Below are positions 53,511-64,000 of a DNA stretch of 64,000 bases, in pieces; position 1 is the stretch's first letter, and each line of letters starts with the position of its first letter. The notes under the pieces were generated by a model. The model was not told the origin of the DNA, did no database searches, and saw nothing but the letters and a program-made list of their open reading frames with translations. This stretch comes from Antitrichia curtipendula (Eukaryota; Streptophyta; Bryopsida; Hypnales; Leucodontaceae), in NCBI GenBank assembly GCA_951230915.1, contig OX579636.1, positions 23,371,567 to 23,435,566 of the forward strand, in the 5' to 3' direction. Both the position numbers and the translations under genes were made by a program.

Positions 53511-54470
53511 TAACCCCAAAGTGACAAAGAGGACAGAAAGTATCCTCACAGAGTTTCAAGTCTAGTTCAAAGTGCTATAACTTTTGCATTCAAGGTTCAA
53601 ACTCAATAAGACGTGTTGGGAAAGTTGTGCTCTCCCTTCTAGTTTGTATGGTAAAATTTTCAGATCAATCCAAGATGTATTGATTTTTTGAAAGCCAATC
53701 AAAGTTCACAACTTCAATTTGAATTCACCAAACTGCATTTTAGGGTTGCAACTTTGGGGCCTTGTATCTCCTTCATCCATTGTTCATTTTCAATAAAATT
53801 TGTTGGATTTTGTTCCCCTTGAAGTATGATTATTTTGGTAAAGTTTTCATGTCAATCCAAGTTGTTTTGAATGTTTGGGAGCAATTCAAAGTTCAAAATC
53901 CTGCCATTTTTGGAGTGTACAGAACTTTGGCAGCTTGTTTCTTCCTCATACATAGTCCATTTTCAATAATTATTTTTGGAAAAGTTGCGCATACTAGTCT
54001 AGTTTTTTGTGGCTAAAATTTCATGTTAATCCAAGAATTAATGAGTGACTGAGAAGCATTATAGTAGAAGGAGGTTCAGCTTTAGATGTGTTTTTTGCAA
54101 TTTTTCTTGCTGATTTTTGACATTTCAAAGCCGTTTTGTAGGCACAATGATTCAATTGAATGAATTTTTTTTACCAATGTGCTTGTATACTAGTTTTGAA
54201 TCTTATTGTAGTGTAAAGTTTTTTCATTTGAGTAGGTTTAGAAATCAAATTTCACCTCCAAATGTGTTTTTGGGGAAATTTCTGCATCCATTTTCAACAC
54301 TAAAACATTATGATCTTGCAATCTATGTGGCCAAATGACTTCAAATTTTGTACATGTACACTACAAGATTGTACAATTAAGATTTGTACAACTTGAAGAC
54401 ATTTAGATCCATAAAGCTTCAAAGCAATGATGTTTTTGAACCCCAGAAATTGAATGTCACTTTGGGGTTA
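53511..54470. mobile_element. Related inverted-repeat element (CCCCAAAGTGACA ends)
   Basis: It starts TAACCCCAAAGTGACA and ends TGTCACTTTGGGGTTA(A), 960 bp. The size and the (T)TAACCCC edge match the TTAA/CCCC family, but the next bases differ (AAAGTGACA rather than TAAAGG). The interior has several diverged internal repeats (CATTTTCAATAA at about 53787 and 53960). Confidence 0.7.
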
Positions 54471-54915
54471 ATAATTACCAAGGTATGAACCAAAGCTATC
54501 TATTGGTCTCTTCAGTTTGATTTAGAGTAAGAACAAATATGTCCACATGGGATTGTATCCAACCAAATAGTAAAAAAAGAAAGATTTGGAGAGGTTGCCA
54601 TTTGCAAGGGTCAAATATTTTTCCCAATTAAAGTTTGTAATTTCAACAAGTTTCCTTTTTGAAAAACAACAACTTTAATGATCAGTGATTTTTTTTGGCA
54701 GTTTCATTCTATTGCACTGCTTGTCGAGTTACTCATTTCTGGGAGAGCAAATTTGGGCGAAATATATTGAAGCACAAGAGTTAAAAGTGGCCATGAGTAG
54801 AAAACGAAGTGTCCAAAATATGGCTATTAATGTCTCTAGAAATGAGATATAAACTTGGTGATTTGAACTGTACAAGCAATAAATTGTGGCGGTGTGGTGC
54901 TTGAACATAAAACAT

Positions 54916-55237
54916 ACTAAGGTAGGAGGTCCTAAAATGGAGCGGGTTCTAAAACCAATCAAGCTCTAGAGGTACATTTTGCACTTTCCAATGTACAAGT
55001 GGTGTGCATTTGAGGAGGTGGTCGGTTTTAGAGCCCACAAAAATGCACTTTTTTGCAACTTCAGAAATTCATAACTAATTCCACAAAGCTTCAAAAAATA
55101 TGAAACAACTAGGGTTAGATGCCAATTTCTCTTGCCTTTCAAAGAAAATTTACTGAAAAATATTTTAAGAAGCTCTACCTCCCCAAAAGTCAGCTTCAGC
55201 TCTTAGATGAGCGGTTTATGGACCTCCTACCTTATAG
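54916..55237. mobile_element. Small inverted-repeat element, copy 2 of a pair
   Basis: The ends are ACTAAGGTAGGAGGTCCTAA and, inverted on the right, CTATAAGGTAGGAGGTCCAT. Read on the minus strand, the interior matches 28640-28740 (AAGAGCTGAA...TATTTTTCAGTAAATTTTC). Confidence 0.75.
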
Positions 55238-55969
55238 CAATTAAGCTCAACTCATAAACAATGTTGAGGACAACAGAAATGCACCTATTCATCTTCCAAA
55301 TTTTGTGCAAAAAGGGAAGGTCTTCTACAGTAGTTTGACTTCTAGTGAGTGTTTTTGCATTTTTTAAGCTGACAAATCAGATGGTTCAAAAAACAGATGA
55401 TTTCCACAGTGACCAACCCATTGTTAAAGATTAAACTGTAGACACAAGAAATTATGACGATGCAAATACAAACAAAGGAACATAAATAAACATATTAAAT
55501 GGAAGCTTTTGTATTATGGCGCCTGCAATTACAACACACTTGCAACAAGCTTGTAACTGCAACAAAGCAAATAACACTTAAGGAAAAACTCTAAACCACC
55601 TGCATTTGAGGACGTCTTTCATTTCTTCAATATTTTTATCCTCAAGATATCATACATTGGGGTCAAATTTGTTAGGCCCCATACAAAATCATTTCTTTCT
55701 TGGTTGATTTTCCTTTGATTAACTCCATTTAGAATTTCTAAAAGTTCATTTTATAGGGTTCAAAATATTTCGTGACCTTCAACACAATTGAAAATATTCC
55801 ATGACCATTAGCAATATTCGCAGCTATATTGATACTCACTTTTTGCATTAGTACTCATAACTTCAGCTTCATTTTTTTTGAGGATTAAGATTATTTTCAT
55901 TAATATATTTTACACTATTCAATTCTGCCATGTTATAATTTTTGAAAATTTCATCAGATACCATATTTA
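55238..55969. other. Gene-free spacer with a repeat shared with 28.9-29.15 kb
   Basis: The first 190 bp are homologous to 28930-29150 in direct orientation. The remainder is AT-rich with no recognisable gene. Confidence 0.5.
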
Positions 55970-57640
55970 ATTATATTTTGAATTCTTTTTTAACAAATTT
56001 GACCCTAGCGTAGGGTAGACCATTTTTGCCTCAACAAAAGTAGACTTGATGACACTGAAGTGCATGAGGATTAATTCCCTGTTTTCTGACTTCATCCAGA
56101 ACTGTGGATAAACCAGTGATGTGGCATTGAGAATGTGGCTAGCTGGGAACCTGTTGTTAATTAGCAAAGTAGTTCCAACAGAGCAAATAGAAGCAACGTA
56201 CAGCGCAGCAAAGAATCCGAAAAAAGGAGTATTGGATAAACAACAAAGTATCAAGGCAATAAGAAGAATTAAAGTATTATAGCACTCAAGAGCAACAAAG
56301 TAGCAAGCAATTAAAAGAAAAAAAACTAGCTCAATACTGAAAAGCAACAAACTAACAAAGCTTTTACGAGTACCACAAAAAATACACAGTTGAACAACGA
56401 AGTAGCTAGTACCAAATAAACCCAAAAGAGGAAGAATTTCAACAGTAATGCAATGTAGACAATGCCTATTCAAAAACAAATCAATGTGCCTTTCCCTAGA
56501 AAAATGATTTTAAAACATGTCTTCTGTAATTAAAAACTTTGACTCTTCTTAACTTTTGCATATTGTGTCCGAAGGATGCGTTTTTTGGTGCATTGAAATC
56601 TCCCATCCCTTGACAATGAAAAAATATAAAGAATTAGGCAATTTAATAATAGATATTATCTGCAATAAAAAAAAGTGACAAATGTAGCCTTCTGTATTTT
56701 TTTAAACTAAGTAGTAAGTCAATAACAAGAGCAAAACGTAATCGACATACAAGAAGTAAAGGATGCCAGTTAGTTAAAATAGCAAAGCGGTTACATTCGA
56801 CAAGTAAATTTACAACAACTAACTAATGCAAACGCCAAAACACCGGCATTCAACAACAATTGAGGAAGTTGGTTACAATAGCAAAGGTAACAACTAACAG
56901 TTAAAGACAAAGCTATTGAATACCAAAGCATTAACAACAGCATAATGTAGTAAAAACTCACCAAGTACTTCAGCTGTAACTTCACCTTTGTGAAGTCACA
57001 AACATAAATGTTTGGACTTTGGGCAAATAGCACAAGATTTTTGACAGCTTCAAGTAATAGAACCAAAGCAACAAGGGAAAGGAGAGTTCTCAAATCACTC
57101 AAGTTTTTTGAAATTCGTCTTGGTTGCACTTGATTACTACTGGAGTGACATATTGATCGCTATACATCTGTGTAAGCCATGTGCGATATTCACGTAGCAC
57201 TCTCTTTAATGGTGCTAACATTAACATCCACCAGGTTGTTTTGATCAATGTTCACAAGTATTTTACCTCCTTTTGTCTGGATCAAATCTGAGTTCTTCTT
57301 CATCTTAGAATCATGTCTCTTGGGAGATCTGGAGAAGTAAACATGAAGAGCTGAAAGCAAGATTTCGATCCTGGACACTGTAACTTCTAGGTTTGAAAGG
57401 CTCTCTACAACAAGATTTGTCCTATGAGCTATACAATGCATTCCTAATGCATTCCTAGCAAGAATGGTGCGTGATACTTCATCAACGGAGTGGTTACCCC
57501 AGTTCTCGTCCCATCTTCTTGTTGTCAAAATACTTGAACGAGTTGTCGGTGGATTCAACTCCGCAGTGATAGCAACGGCACAGCTCTGGCGCAAGGATTT
57601 GCTGGGTGGATGCCATCGATGCAAAGGCAATCACAGAACG
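55970..57640 (-). pseudogene. Second decayed hAT / ZNF862-like transposase-derived sequence
   Basis: Read on the minus strand, the blocks appear in the same order as in the relic at 17777-21368. First comes an ALGMHCIAHRTNLVVESLSNL block with QTKGGKILVNI (57480-57190). Then, in another frame, comes LAPLKRVLREYRTW, then LLLEAVKNLVLFAQSPNIYV continuing CDF (57070-56980), and finally FPASHILNATSLVYPQFWMK (56150-56090). The matching blocks in the first relic are YCVAHRCNLAFKAL, IEPLRHLLSEYRT, LLPLLEAIDSLINFAQKRDV and FLDQHVMNAFGIFYPQYW. Frameshifts, stops and a CAAAG-rich filler at 56170-56450 break the frame. The two relics are clearly diverged, so they are old copies of one family. Confidence 0.75.
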
Positions 57641-59048
57641 GAAGAACGGAGCCTACCAGCCAGGGGACGACGAAAAACAGAAGCGCTGATCATGAAGTGG
57701 AAAATGAAGAAAAATGGGAAGGGAGGCCCTGAGATTTATACCTGGCGGGCGAGGAAGCGAAGTTCCAGTTAACTGGCACATGGAGGAGGAAATTAAGCGA
57801 CGTGGTGATGACTTTTCCCCTTTCGCAGAATGTGCTGACGCAGGGATCGAAGGGTTTCGCTAACACATCTGTGTAAACAAATTGACACTGACGCATTCTT
57901 CCTGAAGGGAGAACTTCGAGTTAGTTGGTGTTAACAATGATAAGTCATTGATGGAAATTGCTGAAAATTTCTCTGTTTTGTGAGATGGTCAAAACCGCCA
58001 ATATGAACATCCACCCAAACCCTAAACCCTAAACCCTAAACCCCTAAACCTTTAGGAACATGAGATGGCGATAAAAATGATCATCCACCCTAAAGCCGGA
58101 CCATTACGAAACGTATTTTTTATAGTACCGAGCTTCTTTTGGAAGAGCACGAGAAAAGAATTCACGCCCTCTTCTGAATGCTGGAAGCACACGACCTGTC
58201 AAGCTTAATATAACAAACAACATCAAATTTGCGCATCCTCGCTAAAGGTGCCTCCATAATCTCGAGATGGAATTTGCCTGGTTTCAATGCATGTACCTAA
58301 CCAGAATTCCGTCATGCTTAGTGTGAGCTTGTTTTTCAACACGAGGGCTGCTACCACCTACTTCAAATTGAGATTATGGCCCATATTTTTGTGTCATGTA
58401 CACAAAGCTTAGGAAATACTTGACGTAGTTAGAAGAGATAACTTGATGAACATTCTGAAAAAGTCCCCCTCTCACTACCAGTGGAAATTTTCTACAGGAA
58501 TGTGATGTGGCTTCGGGAGATGATGTACATAATCGGTATTCGACCCTTCTTCAAATGGTTAAGGGCAGAATGGGGACTGGTCTGTAATTGTAGGAGGAAA
58601 TCCAACATATATACAATAAAGGGTTTCTTCCGCCTGATCTGATGCTTGATAACCCTGCAGATGGAGTACCCTGATCCTGGATTGAGCGCATAATTCTTTG
58701 AATTCGGGGACCAGCTACTTCCCAATCTGACAGACTTGGAAATGTAGGTTTGGCAACATTACCTCCTACTTTACTATCTCCGTTTTTGGAATTTCGTTAT
58801 TTTCTAGAGGAGAATGGCGCCGCTAGAATTTGACTAGTTTGGCACTTCAGCAGTGATGATTCTAAATTTTTCCCTTCCCTTGTGTTCCAATAGTGTAAAG
58901 CTTGAGGTATTGAGACGCTCTTATCTTTTCAAGTACGGCCCATTTCGGCAGCTTCACTATGATAATCCTGTCCGAAACAAAGCAATCTATTTCTCCACCG
59001 AGTTTCTTGAATTATAGTCGCATTTGTCCCCGACATGAGACATACCGG
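57641..59048. other. Gene-free stretch of mixed composition
   Basis: I see no recognisable gene. The segment up to about 58000 is less AT-rich and may be the old 5' part of the minus-strand relic. Telomere-type repeats at 58014-58050 are listed separately. Confidence 0.4.
58014..58050. repeat. Interstitial telomere-type repeat
   Basis: Four or so units of CCCTAAA, the Arabidopsis-type telomere repeat, run in tandem on the plus strand. They are followed by CCTTTAGG, which makes the edge partly palindromic. The tract is too short and too internal to be a chromosome end. Confidence 0.85.
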
Positions 59049-59122
59049 GTCTGGTTGGTGTAGTCGGTCATCACGCTAGTCTCACACACTAGAGGTCCCC
59101 AGTTCGAACCTGGGATCAGACA
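59049..59122 (+). tRNA. tRNA-Val(CAC): tRNA-Val (anticodon CAC), nuclear
   Basis: The cloverleaf is complete. The acceptor stem GTCTGGT pairs with ATCAGAC (one G-T wobble), followed by a D arm with GTGTAGTCGGTCATCAC. The anticodon stem CTAGT/ACTAG is perfect around the loop CTCACAC, giving anticodon CAC. The T arm is CCCAG-TTCGAAC-CTGGG, and the discriminator is A at 59122. No CCA is encoded, as expected for a nuclear gene. Internal A and B boxes (GTGTAGTCGGT and GGTTCGAA-type) are present, and a T6 Pol III terminator follows at 59128-59133. The sequence is very close to known plant tRNA-Val(CAC). Confidence 0.97.
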
Positions 59123-59127
59123 CGAAA

Positions 59128-59133
59128 TTTTTT
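59128..59133 (+). terminator. Pol III terminator (T6) of tRNA-Val
   Basis: A run of six T begins 6 nt after the tRNA discriminator base. Confidence 0.8.
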
Positions 59134-60333
59134 CATCTTCAAATCTGTTTCACTTTTGCAAGTAGAAATTAAGAATGACGAGTGGTAGCATCGACAAACC
59201 CACTTCTTGGGAATGATGATCTCGTGGGGGCCATTCAAAGTGACGGACGCCATTCTCGACAGGCATGCATGTGTTGGTGAGGATATTGTCCCGTCCCTGC
59301 TGTTGTAAGCTCGGCAAGCTTGAGTATCAGTACAGTACTACTGGCAAGTCCAATTGGGCAATGAACTTCATCCGATTCTCGCAAATGAATCATGTTTCAG
59401 CAGTCTGTGTACGAGCCAGCTAGTGGGCTGATTCTTCACTTGACTTGCAGACAGGGAAACACAGATGATCAAGAGGTTGGTGGAGGATGGATTGGCGCTT
59501 TAGAAGAAAAAAGAGGCCTTGTAACAGTATCAAGAGGTTGGTGGAGGACGGAAGGCATTTCTCACGGGACTCTCATTTCCTCCCAATTACGTCTTCTTGG
59601 AGGTAAGGTACACCTTTGTGTCGTGTCCTGGTCAATGCTAGTTGCACATTCTTTGTATATCCTGAGAATCTCATGTAATGTACAAATCTTGTACAGTACA
59701 ACTTCTTCCTCGTGTGGAGTACAAATCTTATCGACGTGTGGAGTACAAATCTTATCGACGTGTGGAGTTGTGAACATCTGTCTGCATTTAGAAGTCCATT
59801 TGTTCCTCCGAAGCAGTTCAATTAGAGAGGTTTGTGGGTTGTTCCGTTCCATCTTCAACGCTTGTTATCTAGCTGGTCGCAAATTATGTGCATCAATCAA
59901 ATACGTTTCTGCTTAGTTGTCAGTGATTTGAACGGGGTGAAAGGTCACCGTTTGAGCATTCCGTCCGGGTGATCTCTCAGGTCACGGCGACGTGTGTTGG
60001 ACCCATTCAAGTCAACAAGCACTTATTCTTCTTCCATCTGCCACCTTCATGTCTTACTGCATTTACTCCTGAGCTACAGTTGGAGCAATTGGAGCCGTAG
60101 CTTTTTCTTGATCGTGTGCTACCTACCACAGGAAAGAATCATTGCTGTCAAAATCTGAAGAAATCCAGTTCATTTTCACCACGGATATCTTCTCTATCCA
60201 TACTTCTAAGTTAGGCTGTTTGTTTGTTACGCTGAGATCCCTCCGGACGTGTGTCTGGCCCGTAGTATTTTCGGTACCATTGGAAAGCACTTTGCGTGTA
60301 GGGTGCACGGGTTTTATTTCGTGGCGTTTGGAC
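59134..60333. other. Gene-free stretch after the tRNA
   Basis: An open stretch at 59392-59916 encodes nothing I recognise and contains internal direct repeats: AGAGGTTGGTGGAGGA at about 59470 and 59532, and a roughly 24-bp tandem at 59714-59766. Confidence 0.4.
59714..59766. repeat. Short tandem duplication, about 24 bp
   Basis: CGTGTGGAGTACAAATCTTA followed by TCGA is repeated twice exactly, and a third partial copy begins CGTGTGGAGTTG. Confidence 0.9.
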
Positions 60334-61947
60334 TTAACCCCTAAATGCAATGCCCAAGGCACCCAAATCCGGTGTTTGCAAAACTTTGAAGTTATATAAA
60401 ACCTAACCAAGTTGCTATTTTTAGTATTTTATATTTTTGAAAAGTTCTTCTTGAAGTCTAATTTGAGCATCAAAAATCTGATCTTACATTATAAATTATA
60501 GTGATTTTTCTATTTAAGATTTTGTGCAAGGGTACCCGTTGCAATCTTGACTTCTCGTAGTGTTGAGAGCTCTTGGAAATGAGCCTCAAATACACTAAAT
60601 CTTGGAGAAAAAATCACATTCAAAATTCATTCAAAAAAATTGTTAAAAGAGATTTTAAGAAGCCATAAAATTGAATGGGGTTATACATGTTAGGCCCTTT
60701 AACCCCTAAAGGACCAAACACCATTTTTTGACAACATAGCCTTTTGGGGCAGCTCACCACGAATGGAATTTTTATTTTTTTTCTTTGAAATTTTCACACA
60801 AGATGTGCCCGAGGAGTAGCTTTAGGGCCCAACAATTTCATAACTTTTGACCACATGGTTAAAAAGTTATGGTATGATATGTAGTTTTCATTGTTCGGCG
60901 GGCAGCCTGGGCAGCAAAAAAAACTTCTTTAAAAGTCATTTTCTAGAAAAATAAAAATTTGAAATTGGTTCTCTAGATTTATGTGCACAAGGAAAGTTTT
61001 GAATCATTCCACTTTGATTTATGAGATGAAAGTTATGAGGAATTTTAGTTGTGGGTAGTTTGCGGGTAGTTATGGAATCTCTACTCTAAAATAAACTTTG
61101 AAGTCCTTTATTTAACTCAATTTTCAATATTTTTGGAAAAAAATATAAAAACGAGGTGTAGATTGTTTATTACAACATTACAATCGTTTGGATCGGCATT
61201 TTTCAATTCCATAATTAAATCCTTAACAATTTAGTGTTTTGAATCATTTTCTACTTCTTTCTACTTACTATTTTTTTCCTATATGTTGTACATTTCCAAA
61301 TGATCTGAAATTTTTCAAGCATGTAGCTAACTTGCTTTGAAGAATGAATCCAAAGAGTTACCACCATTTTGGACATTTTTTCATACAAATGTGACCATGT
61401 GAAGTGCAGCTGCCCGATTTTTCGCAGGGACAAAAAAAGGGGTTTTGTCACTTCAAATGCTAATGTCTTGCAATCTACACGGTGGAAATTTCTGAAATTT
61501 TTTCCACATCTTCTCAAACTAATTTACTCCAAGATCCTACGGTCACATGTGTCCAAAAATGTTTTTTTTCCAAAATTTTGTACTTGTACTAGAAATGGCA
61601 GTTTGGAAGCGTCTTTTGTGAAAACATAGTCAAAAACCTTTAGGGGTTAACCTCATATTTTTTGGGTCACCAGCTTTTTAGATTTGACTTGTGAAAAGAG
61701 GATTGAAAGACTTCACACATTACTTTTGCAGTTTTAACACCCCCCATGGTCAAACATTATAATCTTTCACTCCATATGTGATATTGTTGTATTTTCTTTT
61801 CCTACAAGATCTCTAACATGTCTAGTTTGAATTTGTACGGTTACAATCCCAAAAAAATTGATACAACTTATCAAAAAGTTGGCATTTTGTTCAATTTAGA
61901 GCAAATTTCAAGATGCTCAAAACAGGCCTTGGGCATTTAGGGGTTAA
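60334..61947. mobile_element. Outer TTAA/CCCC-terminus element, copy 5 (host of copy 4)
   Basis: It begins TTAACCCCTAAATGC and ends GCATTTAGGGGTTAA, with CCCAAGGC/GCCTTGGG just inside both ends. Its 1614 bp include the 952-bp copy 4. Removing copy 4 leaves about 660 bp of non-coding sequence. Confidence 0.8.
60699..61650. mobile_element. TTAA/CCCC-terminus element, copy 4 (nested)
   Basis: It begins TTAACCCCTAAAGGACC and ends CCTTTAGGGGTTAA, with TTAA intact at both edges. The body is inverted relative to copy 1 and aligns with it over its length. It is non-coding. Confidence 0.88.
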
Positions 61948-62863
61948 GGTGTAAAAGTTATTGAATTTCGAAGTCTATATGAATTGCAAAATTACGAAAA
62001 TTACTTTTCCATTTATTTCGGTTGATTTTTGGCTGTCAGTGGCAGCGGCACAGGATGACAGGACTAACACTAGTAATATAATATATTATTGTATATTATA
62101 TTGCTGATCAGATTCGGTTATGACTGAGCGTGTGACTCACCTGCACCCATTTGACTGACTGCAGTGAATATAAAGGATCACGAAAGTTATATTTGATCCT
62201 CTTTGTCTTTCCTATCAGATGCCTCGAATTGGCTGTAAAGCAGGTGTTGTATAGGTACTCGTAAGGTAGAGGGACCTCAGAGCAGCCCCAATCCAGTCAA
62301 ACCACCACTTCAAGGGCATAATAAATAATGGGGGCAATTCCGAAAAACACGGGCAGTGCAACTGGTATTGGTCTCTCTTTATTCGTAGGTTTGCTATTTT
62401 CCAGGCTTTTCCAAGCATTCATATTTGCACCAATATATTGAACCCTCTCTTTTTTGCATGGACAGTCTTTTTTTAATGTAGAATTTTTATTTTTTTTATT
62501 TTTTATTATGTACAAAAAGTTTACTTGAGGTCCAGATTGGCAGATTTCCAGCTTTGCATTGGATCAATTTATTCTAAAAAGAAACCATAACAGAATGAGG
62601 TCCACCTCCCTCTATTTGAAAATTCCGGTACTATTCATGCTTATGCTTATAGATTGGAGACCTTATTGAGTTATTGCAAACCTATCAAGATTTTCGACCT
62701 TGAAAATTGATATAGGAAGTTGCAAACTGCAAATGTCTCTACCCTAATAACTATGTGTTTTAACATCTTTTTTCATATGACCTTTAGTGCAATCTTTTAG
62801 TTGATTATTATATTAAAAACCTTATAGGGCAACTGTAGAATGTTGTGACTCCTAACTTGTCTC
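61948..62863. other. AT-rich intergenic DNA
   Basis: I see no gene and no clear repeat. Confidence 0.5.
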
Positions 62864-63359
62864 TAAGGTAAAACACCCCATTACGGACCAAATGGAGGGT
62901 TTGTCCTCATGTCATTACTGAAATTTTTTAATTTTTTTCTCACACAAAGACAAGTGATAGAAATGATGAGAGCAATTGAAATTATATTTTTTCGATAAAG
63001 TGTGAATTTGTTACAAATTTTTGAAGTGTTATGTCCATCATAGCTAAAAGAGCCCGTAGACTACCTCAAAACCAACAAAAATTATATCCATAACACTCAT
63101 CTAACTCACCTATTGCAGTCACAATATTTTCTAAAATAGAAGGCCTGAAAAAATCACTTCCTACAGTGAATTAACACTAAAAAGCTGGAAGTTCCTATTG
63201 TAGTTACTAATTACTCCATTCCGGTTACCTAACCCATTGATTGTGGCGCAGATTTGATTCACTGGAAGAAAACCATGATTCATTAAAAGAAAACCATAAT
63301 GGGGTCATTCCTAGAAGTCCGTAATGGATAAAAGGTCCGTAATGGACTGTTTTACCTTA
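62864..63359. mobile_element. MITE with TAAGGTAAAACA inverted repeats
   Basis: The left end TAAGGTAAAACACCCCATTA, then CGGACC, is mirrored on the right (GGTCCGTAATGGACTGTTTTACCTTA), giving about 27 bp with two or three mismatches. The element is 496 bp and non-coding. Near the right end the word GTCCGTAATGGA is directly repeated. I see no unambiguous target duplication. Confidence 0.75.
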
Positions 63360-63449
63360 CATGTCACAATTCTATTGTACATAAAGAAAAGAATTCTTAA
63401 GACTAATGGGGCCTAGCATGCTACTATTGCTTATAACACATGTTTCAAT

Positions 63450-63694
63450 CACAGGAAGATTTCGTGGCGTTAGCCCCTGGGGCTAAAGTTTTGGGGGGGT
63501 CTAAACTGCCCCATTTTAGACCCCAAGGCTTAACCCCGCATGAACTTTAGCCCGGCCAAGGTGGGACATTTTGGGGTCTAAAGTAGTGTGGAAAAAAAAA
63601 TCCGAGATTTTTCAAACATTGTATACATGGGATCTAAAGTGGGGGCTATTCCTCAAAGGATTAGCCTCGGTTAACGTCACGAAATCTTCCTGTG
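63450..63694. mobile_element. 245-bp MITE with CACAGGAAGATT inverted repeats
   Basis: The ends are CACAGGAAGATTTCGTGGCG and, inverted, CACAGGAAGATTTCGTGACG, continuing to about 26 bp. Flanks are AAT on both sides (63447-63449 and 63695-63697). The CACAG start and 3-bp duplication fit the wider CACTA/EnSpm superfamily pattern. The interior repeats TTTAGACCCC/GGGGTCTAAA in both orientations. Confidence 0.75.
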
Positions 63695-64000
63695 AATTTC
63701 ATTTTTGCCAACATAACTTTTGAACTTTTAGACCATTAAGCACCACTGCTATATCTCCCCATGTGGATAGGCATACTAAATCTGAAATTTCTTGGCAGAG
63801 TACCAAGTCATAAATGATAGACTTTTACAAAACAAATTTCCAAAAATTCATTATATAAATGCCACATTTAACTACTTCTGGACTATTCAATGAATTCCAG
63901 ACTAAACATCTGAAGATCATGGGATAATAACATTGTGAGATCTCCCAATGTTTGTATAGATCTCTCAATGTTCTAGATTATCTCTCCCAATGACCAATAT

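Noticed and set aside
55967..56479. 170-codon minus-strand ORF with hydrophobic stretches, like a membrane protein
   Set aside because: Its C-terminal part is the YPQFW block of the hAT-like relic; the hydrophobic part comes from a CAAAG-rich filler, not a conserved membrane domain.
58014..58050. Chromosome end or telomere
   Set aside because: Only about four units, with ordinary sequence, a tRNA and transposons on both sides.
59392..59916. 174-codon plus-strand ORF after the tRNA
   Set aside because: No recognisable domain, internal tandem repeats and no supporting splice or neighbour evidence.

Overview
The window is nuclear DNA from a land plant. The evidence is a 27-exon gene for the plant form of CPSF160, a peroxisomal 4-coumarate:CoA ligase-like gene, a two-exon RCI2/LTI6 membrane peptide gene, a plant-type nuclear tRNA-Val(CAC), and AT-rich intergenic DNA full of transposon debris. 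I cannot name the species. ZNF862/hAT-like relics of this kind make a seed-free plant (bryophyte or lycophyte) plausible, but that is a guess.

Layout. 1-2528 is AT-rich and gene-free. 2529-13479 (minus) is CPSF160, with all 27 exons in frame (4335 nt CDS, 1444 codons) and two GC-AG introns. 13841-17164 holds two non-autonomous DNA elements, one a CACTA element with a clean 3-bp target duplication. 17777-21368 (plus) is a decayed hAT/ZNF862-like transposase-derived gene with a small element inside its coding sequence. 22238-22312 is a perfect 32-bp inverted repeat. 23448-24938 is a Mutator-like element with long inverted repeats and a 10-bp target duplication. 27008-27543 (plus) is the RCI2 gene. 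33010-39343 (minus) is the 8-exon 4CL-like gene (548 aa, ending SKL). 41740-43990 is a decayed Ty3/gypsy element. 52407-53029 is an uninterrupted (TTG)n tract of about 207 units. 55970-57640 (minus) is a second hAT/ZNF862-like relic. 59049-59122 is the tRNA. The last 4 kb holds more small inverted-repeat elements.

The least ordinary content is in the repeats. A family of roughly 950-bp non-coding elements starts TTAA-CCCCTAAA and ends TTTAGGGG-TTAA. It occurs about five or six times between 25 kb and 62 kb, once nested inside a longer element with the same termini. A TTAA target with CCC/GGG ends is the piggyBac signature, which would be unexpected in a land plant. Separately, a TA-flanked foldback family has four copies in and just upstream of the 4CL-like gene (two in intron 1, one in intron 4, one in the promoter region); I noticed none elsewhere.

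The three protein genes look like independent loci rather than one pathway: mRNA 3'-end processing (CPSF160), acyl/cinnamoyl-CoA activation in peroxisomes (4CL-like) and a stress-linked membrane peptide (RCI2). Exon borders were set by hand from GT/GC-AG sites, reading frame and recalled family alignments. In both large genes the exon lengths sum to a multiple of three.
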